Source: Thauera sp. K11 (GTDB taxonomy: Bacteria; Pseudomonadota; Gammaproteobacteria; Burkholderiales; Rhodocyclaceae). Taken from it: a DNA stretch of 64,000 nt. How positions within the stretch are numbered: the stretch's first letter is position 1; each line of letters opens with the position of its first letter. A program made the position numbers and the translations under genes. Shown here in pieces: positions 41,328-52,405 of the stretch. A model generated the notes under the pieces. The model was not told the origin of the DNA, did not search any database, and worked only from the letters and a program-made list of their open reading frames with translations. The stretch lies in assembly GCF_002354895.1 (NCBI RefSeq), contig NZ_CP023439.1, positions 4,836,001-4,900,000 on the forward strand. The letters run 5' to 3'.

Positions 41328-42050
41328 ATGGCCGATGCCAGGATAGGGTTCTTCCCCGCGCTCCTGCTGGCCGGCGGCATCGCGTTCGCCGGCGTGCAGA
41401 TGGGCAAGGGAATCGAGCGCTTTCGCACCGCGGACCGCACCGTCACCGTGAAGGGGCTGGCGGAGCGCGACGTGAAGAGCGACTTCGCGGTGTGGACGCT
41501 GAGCTTTCGCCGTGCGGCGAACGAGTTCTCCGCCGTGCAGCAGATGCTCACCGGCGACAGGGAGCGGATCATCGCCTTCCTGCGCGGCGAGGGCTTCACC
41601 GACGCCGAGATCGAAGTCCGGCCGCTGCAGGTGCAGGACCTGCTGGCGCGTGAATACGGCTCGGAGCGCGTCGCGCTGCGCTTCAACGGCCAGGGCCAGG
41701 TGACGGTGAAGTCCGCCCGCGTCGACGCGGTGGCGCAGGCGTCGAACAAGGTGGACCCGCTGATCGAGGCCGGCGTCCAGCTCGGCGGCGACGACTCGGG
41801 CGGCGGGCCGCGTTACCAGTTGCGCGGCTTCAACGACGTCAAGCCCCACCTGCTCGAAGAGGCCACGCTGAGCGCACGCGAGCAGGCGAAGAAGTTCGCC
41901 GCCGACGCCGGCGCGACGCTCGGCCCCCTCAAGAGCGCCAACCAGGGCGCGATCCGCATCCTCGACGACGACGGCAGCGACATGGACACCTCCCGCACCA
42001 TCGGCAAGCGGCTGCGCGTCGTCAGCACCTTCGAGTTCGCGCTGGAATAG
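41328..42050 (+). CDS. SIMPL-domain (DUF541) protein
   Basis: A 240-residue protein with one N-terminal hydrophobic segment (FPALLLAGGIAFAGVQMG) and a SIMPL domain (TVTVKGLAERDVKSDFAVW, YQLRGFNDVKPHLLEEATLS, AREQAKKFAADAGATLG). Members are periplasmic or membrane-anchored and are linked loosely to oxidative stress. AGGAAACGAGAC precedes the ATG. Function not established. Confidence 0.85.
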   Translation: MADARIGFFPALLLAGGIAFAGVQMGKGIERFRTADRTVTVKGLAERDVKSDFAVWTLSFRRAANEFSAVQQMLTGDRERIIAFLRGEGFTDAEIEVRPLQVQDLLAREYGSERVALRFNGQGQVTVKSARVDAVAQASNKVDPLIEAGVQLGGDDSGGGPRYQLRGFNDVKPHLLEEATLSAREQAKKFAADAGATLGPLKSANQGAIRILDDDGSDMDTSRTIGKRLRVVSTFEFALE

Positions 42051-42158
42051 CGCCTGTCCCACGTCCGGCGCCGCATATGCGTCGCCAGCGGTACGGCCCG
42101 GCGGACGGGGCGGGCGTCCGCTTCATCCCGCGGCCATCGGGCAGTCCGCGGCGGCCGC

Positions 42159-42797
42159 TCACGGGCAGCCCTTGCACCCCTGCGTCTGCGCGTTCAGGAA
42201 GATCGCCTGGTCGATGTCGGCGCCGGTGAGGTCGGCGTCGATCAGCGAGGCGCGGGTGAAATTGGCGCCATGCAGCCTGGCGCCCGCGAGCGAGGCGCCC
42301 TTCAGCTTGGCGGCGCGCAGGTTGGCGCGCTGCAGGTCGGCACCCTGGAGGTTCGCGCCTTCGAGCCGCGCATTGCTGAAGTCGGCATTGACCAGCACCG
42401 CTCCGGAAAGATCGGCCTTGCTCAGGTCCGCGTTCTGCAGCACCGCATTGCCGAGGTTCGCGCCGGCGAGGATCGCCTCGTTGAGGCGTGCCCCGCGCAG
42501 GTTGATGCGCACCATCGACGCCTGCCGGAAGTTGGCGCCGCGCAGTTCGGTGCTGGCGAAATTGGCCTCGTCGAGTTTCGCGTCCGCGAGGTTGGCGCCC
42601 GACAGGTCGGACTGGGTGAATTGCGAGTTCGCCAGGTTGGCGCCGGCGAGGTCGGCCCCGTTGAGGTTGAGATTGGTGCACAGCGTGCCGCGCCGGATGT
42701 CGCAGCCGCCGACCATGCCGGCGCGCTGCGCGCCGGCCGGCGCCGCCAGGCCCAGTGCCAGGACGAGCAGCGCGGCGCCTGCCCATGGTCGTCGCAT
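42159..42797 (-). CDS. Secreted pentapeptide-repeat protein
   Basis: A 212-residue protein with a signal peptide (AGAALLVLALGLAAPAGA) and about thirty pentapeptide repeats of A(D/N)LxX form (NLNGADLAGANLANSQFTQS onward), which fold as a right-handed quadrilateral beta-helix. Cysteines occur just after the signal (GGCDIRRGTLC) and at the end (QGCKGCP) and may cap the helix by disulfides. No target is known. The gene is convergent with the SIMPL gene. Confidence 0.85.
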   Translation of the reverse strand: MRRPWAGAALLVLALGLAAPAGAQRAGMVGGCDIRRGTLCTNLNLNGADLAGANLANSQFTQSDLSGANLADAKLDEANFASTELRGANFRQASMVRINLRGARLNEAILAGANLGNAVLQNADLSKADLSGAVLVNADFSNARLEGANLQGADLQRANLRAAKLKGASLAGARLHGANFTRASLIDADLTGADIDQAIFLNAQTQGCKGCP

Positions 42798-42844
42798 GCA
42801 GAAAGGCCACGGCTGCGGTCCACCGGCTCCGGCGGCACGCATGC

Positions 42845-43018
42845 TCAGGCCGCTTCCGCCGGCAGCGGCCTGCTCGGCGAGTGCAGCCCCATGGTGCGGA
42901 AGGCACGGCCCTGCGGCATGGATGCGGCGGCATGGGCCGCGGCCGGCGGCCGGCAGTAGACAAAGTGCCCGGCAATGCCGAGCATGGCTGCCGCAACGAC
43001 GAAGTTCTTCGCTTTCAT
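42845..43018 (-). CDS. Possible small membrane/secreted peptide
   Basis: A 57-residue open frame starting MKAKNFVVAAAMLGIAGHFV, one hydrophobic or signal-like helix followed by a proline/alanine-rich tail. It lies between the pentapeptide-repeat gene (47 bases downstream) and the divergent DUF4197 gene (starts at 43050). Start context is weak (GAGG just before the ATG). No homology is recognised; it may be chance. Confidence 0.35.
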   Translation of the reverse strand: MKAKNFVVAAAMLGIAGHFVYCRPPAAAHAAASMPQGRAFRTMGLHSPSRPLPAEAA

Positions 43019-43049
43019 GCCTCGTGTTCCACATTTCCTGGAGACTGCA

Positions 43050-43727
43050 ATGCGCTCGATTCTGCGGGCTTTCGCCATCCTTGTCATCTGCATGCCCGCC
43101 TGGGGGGCCGGCCTTGCCGCGCTGAGCGGCACGGACGCCGCGGGCGGCCTGAAGGAGGCGCTCTCCCAGGGCGCCGGGCGCGCGGTCGAGCAACTCGGGA
43201 CCGAAGGCGGCTTCCTCAAGAACCCGAAGGTGAGGATTCCGCTGCCCGGCGTACTCGAGCAGGCCGAGCCGCTGCTGCGCATGGCCGGCCGGGGCAAGGA
43301 TCTGGACAAGCTGGTGACGGTGATGAACCGCGCCGCGGAGGCTGCCGTCCCCGAGGCGAAGACGCTGCTGGTGGGCGCGGTGAAGAGCATGACGGTGGAG
43401 GACGCCAAGGGCATCCTCACCGGCGGCGACGATTCGGTGACGCAGTACTTCCGCGGCAAGACGCAGGCGCAGCTCACGCAGCGCTTCCTGCCCACCGTGA
43501 AGGCGCAGACCGACAGGCTCGCGGTTGCCGCGCAATACAACAAGCTCGCCGCCCAGGCGGCCGGCGTCGGGCTGGTGAAGGGCGACGACGCGCAGATCGA
43601 GGGCTATGTCACGCGCAAGGCGCTCGACGGCCTGTACCTGATGATCGCCGAGGAGGAAAAGGCGATCCGCCGCAATCCGCTCGAAGCCGCCGGCAGCCTG
43701 GCGAAGAAGGTGTTCGGTGCGCTGTAG
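43050..43727 (+). CDS. DUF4197 secreted protein
   Basis: A 225-residue protein with a signal peptide (RSILRAFAILVICMPAWGAG) and a helical DUF4197 domain (LKEALSQGAGRAVEQLG, FLKNPKVRIPLPGVLEQAEPL-like, SVTQYFRGKTQAQLTQRFLP). GGAG lies just before the ATG at 43050. Family is common in proteobacteria; function unknown, probably periplasmic. Confidence 0.85.
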   Translation: MRSILRAFAILVICMPAWGAGLAALSGTDAAGGLKEALSQGAGRAVEQLGTEGGFLKNPKVRIPLPGVLEQAEPLLRMAGRGKDLDKLVTVMNRAAEAAVPEAKTLLVGAVKSMTVEDAKGILTGGDDSVTQYFRGKTQAQLTQRFLPTVKAQTDRLAVAAQYNKLAAQAAGVGLVKGDDAQIEGYVTRKALDGLYLMIAEEEKAIRRNPLEAAGSLAKKVFGAL

Positions 43728-43832
43728 CCGCCGGCGCCCGATCTGTAACGGCTGCGGCCGGCCGTGGGCGATGGGCTAGAATTGGGCCCCGCCGCCGCCA
43801 GGGTGGCTTCGTTTGCCGCCGTATCCGACGCA

Positions 43833-45833
<2,001 letters not shown>

Positions 45834-45866
45834 ACGCGCGGGGAGCCGCATCCGGGCGAAAAAACG

Positions 45867-45892
45867 AAACGGCAGCCCGCGGGCTGCCGTTT
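45867..45892. terminator. Bidirectional terminator between rep and the cytochrome gene
   Basis: A 26-base perfect palindrome (arms 45867-45879 and 45880-45892, AAACGGCAGCCCG and complement). On the minus strand it is followed closely by CGTTTTTTCG; on the plus strand only by TTTCC. It separates convergent genes. Confidence 0.75.
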
Positions 45893-45933
45893 CCGTATGG
45901 CCTGCCGCGCCTGGCGGCACGGCGGGAGGCCGA

Positions 45934-46386
45934 TCACTGCTCGACCGGCGGCTCCGTGAAGCTCGAGCCCGCCTTGTTGGCCAGGTAGGCCACGGCGCGG
46001 GCGACTTCGGTGTCGGTCAGGTCGCCGAGGCCGCCGCGCGGCGGCATCTGGTTCTTGCCGGCGATCGCCGACTTCGTCAGCGCATCGAACCCCAGCGCGA
46101 TGCGCGGCCCCCAGGCGCCGGCATCGCCCGTCTTCGGCGCGCCGAGGCTGCCGGCGTCATGACAGCCGGAGCACACCGACTTGACGATCTGCTCGCCGGT
46201 ACGGCTGCCCGGTGCAATCTTCTGGACCTTCAGTTCGACGCGGGCGACCGGCTGGATCAGTTCGGCGGTCTTCTCCGGATCCACGGACGCACCCTGCTTG
46301 CCACAGCCAGCCAGCAGCACGGCGGCGGCCAGGGCGGCGACAGGCATTGCGAAACGGGTGAGGCGCAGGGGGCGATGGTTCGACAT
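45934..46386 (-). CDS. c-type cytochrome lipoprotein (cytochrome c5-like)
   Basis: A 150-residue monohaem cytochrome. The N-terminus has a lipobox (LLAGCG), so it is likely membrane-anchored by lipid. The haem motif is CSGCH at residues 72-76, and the distal methionine is in GKNQMPPRGG. It resembles the cytochrome c5/CycB class that passes electrons in the periplasm. The partner oxidase is not in the window. Confidence 0.88.
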   Translation of the reverse strand: MSNHRPLRLTRFAMPVAALAAAVLLAGCGKQGASVDPEKTAELIQPVARVELKVQKIAPGSRTGEQIVKSVCSGCHDAGSLGAPKTGDAGAWGPRIALGFDALTKSAIAGKNQMPPRGGLGDLTDTEVARAVAYLANKAGSSFTEPPVEQ

Positions 46387-46540
46387 GCTCGAGTCCTTTG
46401 ACTTGTGTTATGGCGCAAGACGAGAGCCGCGATTATAGCCGGCGAAAAACCATCGTGGCAGCGCGGCATGGACTTTGGCAGCAAAGCGTTATATCCTCAC
46501 GCGCCTTGTGTCCGGAAGCATTTCCACCGGCCCAAGCCCC

Positions 46541-46617
46541 GCGCCCGTAGCTCAGCTGGATAGAGTACTGCCCTCCGAAGGCAGGGGTCGTGCGTTCGAA
46601 TCGCGCCGGGCGCGCCA
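46541..46617 (+). tRNA. tRNA-Arg(CCG)
   Basis: A 77-nt cloverleaf folds fully: acceptor GCGCCCG/CGGGCGC, D stem GCTC/GAGT, anticodon stem CTGCC/GGCAG with loop CTCCGAA (anticodon CCG, reading CGG), T stem GTGCG/CGCGC with TTCGAAT, discriminator G and encoded CCA. tRNA-Arg genes are frequent integration sites, but no integrase is seen nearby. Confidence 0.95.
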
Positions 46618-46626
46618 TATATCCGC

Positions 46627-46656
46627 AAGGGCCTGATCTGTCAGGCCCTTTCTTTT
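46627..46656 (+). terminator. Terminator of the tRNA-Arg transcript
   Basis: AAGGGCCTGA, 4-base loop, TCAGGCCCTT, then TCTTTT: a 10-bp stem with a short T-rich tail, 9 bases after the tRNA CCA end. Confidence 0.85.
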
Positions 46657-46933
46657 GCTGCCTCCCTCCTGGCTTGGCAGGAGCGATCGGCGATACCGCA
46701 GCGATCCGGTATGCGTCGGCCCTCATCGCGTTCATCTCGAAGCGCAACAACACGGCATCTTCCTTTGCGGCAAGGTTCGTGCGCGTTTTCCTCGGGTGCG
46801 CGCGCAGTTCGCGCTGGAGCGAATCGACAAGGCTCGATGCGGTCTCGTCGTTGATGCCGGCTTCCGGCGCGCTGCCCCGCGCTCAGCCGGAACGCGGTAC
46901 ATTCGCGTCTGGCCCCTAAAAAAGCATTTCCTT
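46657..46933. other. 277-base gap after the tRNA terminator, nothing recognised
   Basis: No gene, tRNA-end repeat, promoter or inverted repeat that I can support. Open frames here overlap the tRNA or have no family-like sequence. Confidence 0.5.
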
Positions 46934-48112
46934 ATGAAGAAGAATCTCTGGCTGCTGGCTATCGCCCAGGGCCTGTTCCTGACCAACAACGTCGTCTTCA
47001 TCGCCATCAACGGGCTGGTGGGCCTGAGTCTGGCGCCGGTGGCCTGGATGGCGACGCTGCCGGTGATGGGCTACGTGGTGGGCGGTGCGCTGTCGACCGG
47101 GCTGGTGGCGCGCAGCCAGCAGCGCTGGGGGCGCAAGACCTCGTTCCAGCTTGGGCTGCTGGTGGCCCTGCTGACGGCCTTGCTGTGCGCGTTCGCGCTG
47201 TATCTGGGCAGCTTCTGGCTGCTGGTGGCGGGGACGGTGATCGCCGGCTACTACAGCGCCAACGGCCAGCTCTACCGCTTTGCCGCCGGCGAGATGGCGT
47301 CGCCCGAGTTTCGCGAGCGGGCGGTGTCGCTGGTGCTGGCCGGCGGCCTGATCGGCGCGGTCGTCGGTCCCAACCTGGCCAACCATACCCGCGACGGGCT
47401 GGGCCTGCCCTTTCTCGGCTCCTACCTGGCGCTGGCGGTGGTGGCGCTGGTGTCGATGGCGGTGATGGCGGGCATCCGCTTTCCGGCGGAGAAGGCGAAG
47501 GCGGTCGTGGCCGGCAGCGTGCGGCCGCTGGGCGAGATCGTGCGGCAGCCGGAATTCATCGTGGCGGCGACCGCTTCGGCGCTCGGCTATGGCGTCATGA
47601 ACCTGCTGATGGCGGCGACGCCGCTGGCGATGGACGTGTGCGGCATGCCGTTCTCGGATGCGGCGCTGGTGCTGGAATGGCACGTCATCGGCATGTTCGC
47701 GCCGGGGTTCTTCACCGGGCACCTGATCGCGCGCTTCGGCGTGCTGAAGATCATGGGGGCGGGCGTGGCATTGAATGCGGCCTGCATCGCGGTCGCGCTG
47801 TCGGGGCAGGATCTGCACCACTTCCTGATCGGCCTGTTCCTGCTCGGCGTGGGCTGGAACTTCCTTTTCACCGGCGGCACGACCCTGGCCATGCAAGCCT
47901 ACCGCCCGTCGGAAAAGGACAAGGCGCAGGCGGCGATCAATTTCGCGGTGTTCGCGACGATGGCGCTGACCTCGTTCGCCTCCGGCGCGCTGGTGACGAC
48001 GCAGGGCTGGACGCTGCTCAATGCCGGCTCGCTGGTGCCGGTGGCGCTGACCGGCGCGGCGCTGGTGTGGCTGGCGCTACGCCGGCGCGGCGAGGTGTCG
48101 CCGGCTGCCTGA
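46934..48112 (+). CDS. MFS transporter
   Basis: A 392-residue major-facilitator protein with about 12 hydrophobic helices. The loop 2-3 region reads RSQQRWGRKTSFQLG, a conserved MFS pattern, and GTVIAGYYSANGQLYRFAAGEM follows. The substrate cannot be assigned. The ATG at 46934 (MKKNLWLLAIAQGLFLTNNV) is chosen for its membrane-protein N-terminus. It stands alone downstream of the tRNA. Confidence 0.85.
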   Translation: MKKNLWLLAIAQGLFLTNNVVFIAINGLVGLSLAPVAWMATLPVMGYVVGGALSTGLVARSQQRWGRKTSFQLGLLVALLTALLCAFALYLGSFWLLVAGTVIAGYYSANGQLYRFAAGEMASPEFRERAVSLVLAGGLIGAVVGPNLANHTRDGLGLPFLGSYLALAVVALVSMAVMAGIRFPAEKAKAVVAGSVRPLGEIVRQPEFIVAATASALGYGVMNLLMAATPLAMDVCGMPFSDAALVLEWHVIGMFAPGFFTGHLIARFGVLKIMGAGVALNAACIAVALSGQDLHHFLIGLFLLGVGWNFLFTGGTTLAMQAYRPSEKDKAQAAINFAVFATMALTSFASGALVTTQGWTLLNAGSLVPVALTGAALVWLALRRRGEVSPAA

Positions 48113-48215
48113 CCGGCGCAGTCGGCCCGCGCGGGCGGGCGCAGTGTCCTCTCTGCTCCGCGCCGTGGCGTATTCTTTGCGCGCATGTTCATTGCGATTC
48201 GTGGAGGAGGAAGCC

Positions 48216-48575
48216 ATGCGCTTGAGCATCAAACGCGTCTATGCGCCACCCGAGGAGGGCGACGGATTCCGGGTGCTGATAGACAGGCTGTGGCCGCGCG
48301 GGCTGGCGAAGGAGAAGGCGGGGGTCGATCTGTGGCTGCGCGACATCGCGCCGTCGACCGCGCTGCGCCAGTGGTTCGGACACGATCCGGCGCGCTGGGA
48401 GACGTTCCGTGAGCGCTACCTGGAGGAACTGCGGCAAGGCGAGGCGGCGGCGGCGCTGGAAACGCTGCGTGCCGAGGTCGCCGCCCGCCCGGTGCTGACG
48501 CTGCTCTATTCGGCGCACGACGAGGCGCACAACAACGCGGTGGCGCTAAGGGACATGTTGCAGGGCGGCGGCTGA
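48216..48575 (+). CDS. DUF488 family protein
   Basis: A 119-residue DUF488 protein (IKRVYAPPEEGDGFRVLIDR, LWPRGLAKEKAGVDLWLRDI, SAHDEAHNNAVAL). GGAGGAGGAAGCC precedes the ATG at 48216, which is preferred over an ATG at 48144. Function unknown. It is convergent with hypE, separated by 83 bases that show no clear terminator. Confidence 0.88.
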   Translation: MRLSIKRVYAPPEEGDGFRVLIDRLWPRGLAKEKAGVDLWLRDIAPSTALRQWFGHDPARWETFRERYLEELRQGEAAAALETLRAEVAARPVLTLLYSAHDEAHNNAVALRDMLQGGG

Positions 48576-48658
48576 GGGGCTTGCCGCCGGCTGGCGGGAT
48601 GCGGCGGACGTCTCGCGGTGATGCGGGTTGAGGGCGTGGCGTCTTCCGCGCGGCCGGC

Positions 48659-49699
48659 TCAGCAGATCCGCGGCAGCGCATCCCCGGCCAGCCAGTCGAC
48701 CATGCGCCGGCCGCCGAAGCGGGTCTTCATCTGCACGAAGCGGCGCTCGTCGGCGATGACTTCGCCGATGCGCACGGCTTCCGTGCCGAGCGGGTGCGCG
48801 CGCAGCGCCGCCAGCGCGCGCTCGGCGCCGGCGGCGGGGCAGATGGCGATCAGCCGGCCCTCGCTGGCGATGTCGAGCGGATCGAGCCCGAGCAGTTCGC
48901 AGGCGGCGGCCACCGCCGGGCGTACCGGGATGGCGGCTTCGTCCAGCACGATGCCCACGCCCGACTGGTGGGCGATCTCGTTCAGCGTCGCCGCCAGCCC
49001 GCCGCGGGTGGGGTCGCGCAGCACGCGGACGTCGGGCGCGGCGGCCAGCAGGTCGGCGATGAGGCCGTGCAGCGCGGCCGTGTCCGAGACGATGGGCGCG
49101 TCGAACGCGAGGTTCTCGCGCACCGACATGATCGCCATGCCGTGATCGCCGAGCGGGCCGGAGACCAGCACCGCGTCGCCCGGCCGCGCATTGGCACCGG
49201 ACACGTCGATGCCGGCCAGGCGTACGCCCACCCCGGTGGTGGTGATGAACACGCCGTCGGCCTTGCCGCGCTCGACCACCTTGGTGTCGCCGGTGACCAC
49301 CGGCACGCCGGCCGCGCGCGCGGCGGCGGCCATCGAGGCGACGATGCGCGCCAGTCCGGCGAGCGGCAGGCCCTCTTCCAGCACGAAGCTCGCCGCCAGG
49401 TACAGCGGCTGCGCGCCCATCACCGCCACGTCGTTGATCGTGCCATGCACCGACAGGCAGCCGATGTCGCCGCCGGGAAAGAACAGCGGCGACACCACGT
49501 GCGCGTCGGTCGCCATCACCAGCGGCCCGGTGCAGGCGGGCAGGCGGGCGCCGTCATCGCCCTGGGCGAGGAATTCGTTGCCCAGCTCGCGGGCGAAGAG
49601 GTCTTCGATCAACTGCGCCATGGCGCGGCCGCCGGCGCCGTGCGACAGGTCGATGCGGCCGTGTTCCAGGTCCAGCGGGTGGGAATGCGGGAGTCTCAT
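48659..49699 (-). CDS. hypE: Hydrogenase maturation protein HypE
   Basis: A 346-residue PurM-like ATPase. It has LSHGAGGRAMAQLIEDLF near the N-terminus, VVTGDTKVVERGKADGVF, and ends with the essential PRIC tail whose C-terminal cysteine is carbamoylated by HypF and dehydrated to a thiocyanate, giving the cyanide ligand of the [NiFe] site. Last gene of hypABFCDE; overlaps hypD by 4 bases. Confidence 0.96.
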   Translation of the reverse strand: MRLPHSHPLDLEHGRIDLSHGAGGRAMAQLIEDLFARELGNEFLAQGDDGARLPACTGPLVMATDAHVVSPLFFPGGDIGCLSVHGTINDVAVMGAQPLYLAASFVLEEGLPLAGLARIVASMAAAARAAGVPVVTGDTKVVERGKADGVFITTTGVGVRLAGIDVSGANARPGDAVLVSGPLGDHGMAIMSVRENLAFDAPIVSDTAALHGLIADLLAAAPDVRVLRDPTRGGLAATLNEIAHQSGVGIVLDEAAIPVRPAVAAACELLGLDPLDIASEGRLIAICPAAGAERALAALRAHPLGTEAVRIGEVIADERRFVQMKTRFGGRRMVDWLAGDALPRIC

Positions 49700-50832
49700 G
49701 TGCGGGTTGTTTCCGTCGGGGCCGCCTCCACGCGGAAGCGGCCGTAGGTGTAGTGCGCGGCGCAGGCGCCCTCGGACGACACCATGCAGGAGCCGACCGG
49801 GTTGTCCGGCGTGCAGGCGGTGCCGAAGATGCGGCATTCCTGCGGACGTTTTTCGCCGCGCAGGATGGCGGCGCACTCGCAGGCCCTGTGGTCGGGCACG
49901 GGCACGGCGGGTACGGCGAAGCGCGCCTCGGCATCGAAGCCGGCGAAGGCCGGGCGCAGGCGCAGCGCGCTCGCCGGCACGGTGCCCAGGCCGCGCCATT
50001 CGAAAGCGTCGCGCAGCTCGAACACCTCGGCGACCAGGGCCTGCGCCTTGCGGTTGCCTTCGGCGGTGACGGCGCGGGTGAATTCGTTTTCGACCTCGGC
50101 GCGGCCGTCGTCGATCTGGCGGATCAGCATCTGGATCGCGCGCATCACGTCCAGCGGCTCGAAGCCGGCGATCACCACCGGCTTGCCGTGATCGCGCGCG
50201 AAGGGTTCGTAGGGGGCGCTGCCGATGACGGTGGAGACGTGCGCCGGGCCGACGAAGCCGTCCAGCCGCACGCCGCCGGGTGCGGCGAGGATGGCGTGCA
50301 TCGCCGCCGGCGTCAGCACGTGGTTGCACAGCAGCGAGAAGTTCCCCAGGCCCTCGGCCCGGGCCTGCTTCACCGCCACCGCGGTCGGCGGCGTGGTGGT
50401 CTCGAAGCCGATGGCGAGGAACACCACTTCGCGCGCCGGGTTGGCGCGCGCCACCTGCAGCGCGTCGAGCGGCGAATACACCATGCGCACGTCGGCGCCG
50501 CGGCCCTTGGCGCGCAGCAGCGACAGCCTGCCGGACGCGGGGACGCGCAGCGTGTCGCCGTAGGTGCAGAGGATCACGCCATGTTCGAGCGCGAGGCGGA
50601 TCGCCTGGTCGATGCGCCCCACCGGCAGGACGCACACCGGGCAGCCGGGGCCGTGGACCAGCCGGACCTGCGGCGGCAGCAGGTCGGCGATGCCGTAGCG
50701 CGAGATGGCATGCGTGTGGCCGCCGCAGAACTCCATCAGGCGGTACTCGCGGTCCGGGCGCGCCCCGGCGCGGATCGCGGCGCCCAGCGCGCGCGCCACC
50801 GTACCGTCGCGGAAGTCGTCGACGTATTTCAT
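49696..50832 (-). CDS. hypD: Hydrogenase maturation protein HypD
   Basis: A 378-residue Fe-S scaffold protein on which Fe(CN)2CO is assembled with HypC. Conserved parts are [35 protein letters not shown] and the C-terminal cysteine-rich region ([13 protein letters not shown], [30 protein letters not shown]). Start overlaps the end of hypC by 4 bases and its stop overlaps hypE. Confidence 0.96.
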   Translation of the reverse strand: MKYVDDFRDGTVARALGAAIRAGARPDREYRLMEFCGGHTHAISRYGIADLLPPQVRLVHGPGCPVCVLPVGRIDQAIRLALEHGVILCTYGDTLRVPASGRLSLLRAKGRGADVRMVYSPLDALQVARANPAREVVFLAIGFETTTPPTAVAVKQARAEGLGNFSLLCNHVLTPAAMHAILAAPGGVRLDGFVGPAHVSTVIGSAPYEPFARDHGKPVVIAGFEPLDVMRAIQMLIRQIDDGRAEVENEFTRAVTAEGNRKAQALVAEVFELRDAFEWRGLGTVPASALRLRPAFAGFDAEARFAVPAVPVPDHRACECAAILRGEKRPQECRIFGTACTPDNPVGSCMVSSEGACAAHYTYGRFRVEAAPTETTRT

Positions 50833-51086
50833 GGCAGCTCCGCCGGGCCGGCCTCGCCGGCGGCCTGCTGCGCCCGCGCGATCTCGCGCAGCAGCGCCAG
50901 CGTGGCCTCGGCCTCCCCGACGTCGAGCTTCTGCAGCGCAAAGCCCACATGCACGATCACGTAATCGCCGACCGCCACGTCATCCACCATCGCCAGCGAG
51001 ATGCGTTTGCGCACGCCGTCGAGGTCGACGAGGGCTTCGTCCTTGCCGCACAGTTCCACCACCATCGCGGGGATCGCAAGGCACAT
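50829..51086 (-). CDS. hypC: Hydrogenase maturation chaperone HypC
   Basis: An 85-residue HypC. The essential N-terminal cysteine is in MCLAIPAMV, and the beta-barrel core contains [29 protein letters not shown]. It escorts the iron centre from HypD to the large subunit HoxH. The 140-base gap upstream, before the end of hypF, is the only sizeable gap in the hyp operon and shows no recognised signal. Confidence 0.95.
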   Translation of the reverse strand: MCLAIPAMVVELCGKDEALVDLDGVRKRISLAMVDDVAVGDYVIVHVGFALQKLDVGEAEATLALLREIARAQQAAGEAGPAELP

Positions 51087-51226
51087 GGCGTCAGGTCTCC
51101 GGGGAAAGGCCGTGCGTGGCGCGGCAGGCGGGATGGGAGGCGCGCCGGAGCCGGCCGGGCCGGGCTCGGCGATGGAGGCCGTCGCCGCGCGATGGCATGC
51201 GGACCGGGTCGGCGTGCCGGGCCATG

Positions 51227-52405
51227 TCAGCCGTCCGCCAGGCTCAGGCGCGCCACCGCCGCCTGGCCGAAGGCGATCGCGGTGTCGCCGGGCGGCAGCG
51301 CGCGCGGTTCGAGCAGGCGCAGGCCGGCCTGGGTACAGTCGCGGCGCAGCGAGCCGGCGAGCAGCCTGTTGAAGAGGCAGCCGCCGGCGGCGGCGACGGT
51401 GCCCAGGCCGTGGCGCCGCGCCGCCTGCCGCAGCCAGTCGGCCAGTGCCGCGCCTAGCGTGGCGTGGAACAGGGCGGCGCCGCGGCCGGGCTCCGCACCG
51501 GAGGCGGGGTCGGCGAGCGCGGCCAGCAAGAGCAGCAGATCGAGCCGCAGCGCGCCGGAATGCGCGTCTTCGTCGATGCGCCAGCCGCCGGCCAGCGGCT
51601 CGACCGGCCCATGGCGGGTGGCGGCCTGTTCCAGCGCGATCGCCGCTTCGGCCTCGATCCGCATCACCGTGCCGAGGCCGAGCAGGCCGGCGGCGGCATC
51701 GAACACGCGGCCCATGCTGGTCGTCGGCGGGCAGCGCAGGCCGGCGTCCAGCAGCCGGGCGAGGCCGGCGGCCGCCGGCAGGGCGGCGAAGCGCGCGGCG
51801 ATCTCGCCGCCGCGGCCCAGCGCGTGCAGCGCCGAGGCCGCCATGCGCCAGGGTTCGCGCGCGGCGCGGTCGCCGCCGGGCAGGGCGAGCGGGCGCAGGT
51901 GGCCGATGCGCTGGCAGCGTGCGCCGTCGACCTGCAATAGCTCGCCGCCCCAGGCGCTGCCGTCGCCGCCCAGGCCGACGCCGTCGAGCGCGAGGCCGAG
52001 CGCCGCGCCGTCGTGGCCGTGCTCCGCGCACACCGCGGCGATGTGGGCATGGTGGTGCTGCACCGGCTGCAGCGGCACGCCGAGTTCGGCGGCGAGTTCG
52101 GCGGCGAAGCGCGTGGAGTGGAAATCCGGATGCAGGTCGTGCGCGATTGCAGCCGGCCGCGCGCCGGCCTCCGCCAGCCAGGCGAGCAGTGCGCGCGCGG
52201 CGCGCTCGTGGGCGAGGCAGGCGTCTACGCCGTCGAGGTCGCCCACCGTGCGCGACACCGCGGCGATCTTGCCCTGTGCGGCGCACACCGTGTTCTTGAA
52301 CCAGGCGCCCAGCGCCAGCACCGGCGGGCCGTCGCGCAGCGCGAGGCGGTGCTCGATCGAGTCGGCGGGGGGCGCCATCAGCGGCACGGGCGCGGTCGTC
52401 GTCAT
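51227..52405 (-). CDS. hypF: Short-form carbamoyltransferase HypF (C-terminal Kae1-like part only)
   Basis: A 392-residue protein that matches only the C-terminal half of a normal HypF of about 750 residues. The Kae1-like carbamoyltransferase region is present ([63 protein letters not shown]). The N-terminal acylphosphatase, zinc-finger and YrdC-like domains are missing, and the upstream bases encode HypB, so it is a true short form rather than a missed start. I recall that Ralstonia eutropha HypF1 is similarly short and lies in the same hypABFCDE order. The ATG at 52405 overlaps hypB by 4 bases. Confidence 0.88.
   Translation of the reverse strand: MTTTAPVPLMAPPADSIEHRLALRDGPPVLALGAWFKNTVCAAQGKIAAVSRTVGDLDGVDACLAHERAARALLAWLAEAGARPAAIAHDLHPDFHSTRFAAELAAELGVPLQPVQHHHAHIAAVCAEHGHDGAALGLALDGVGLGGDGSAWGGELLQVDGARCQRIGHLRPLALPGGDRAAREPWRMAASALHALGRGGEIAARFAALPAAAGLARLLDAGLRCPPTTSMGRVFDAAAGLLGLGTVMRIEAEAAIALEQAATRHGPVEPLAGGWRIDEDAHSGALRLDLLLLLAALADPASGAEPGRGAALFHATLGAALADWLRQAARRHGLGTVAAAGGCLFNRLLAGSLRRDCTQAGLRLLEPRALPPGDTAIAFGQAAVARLSLADG

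Noticed and set aside
46590-46919. 109-codon open frame starting inside tRNA-Arg
   Set aside because: It overlaps the tRNA and its terminator and has no recognisable sequence pattern.
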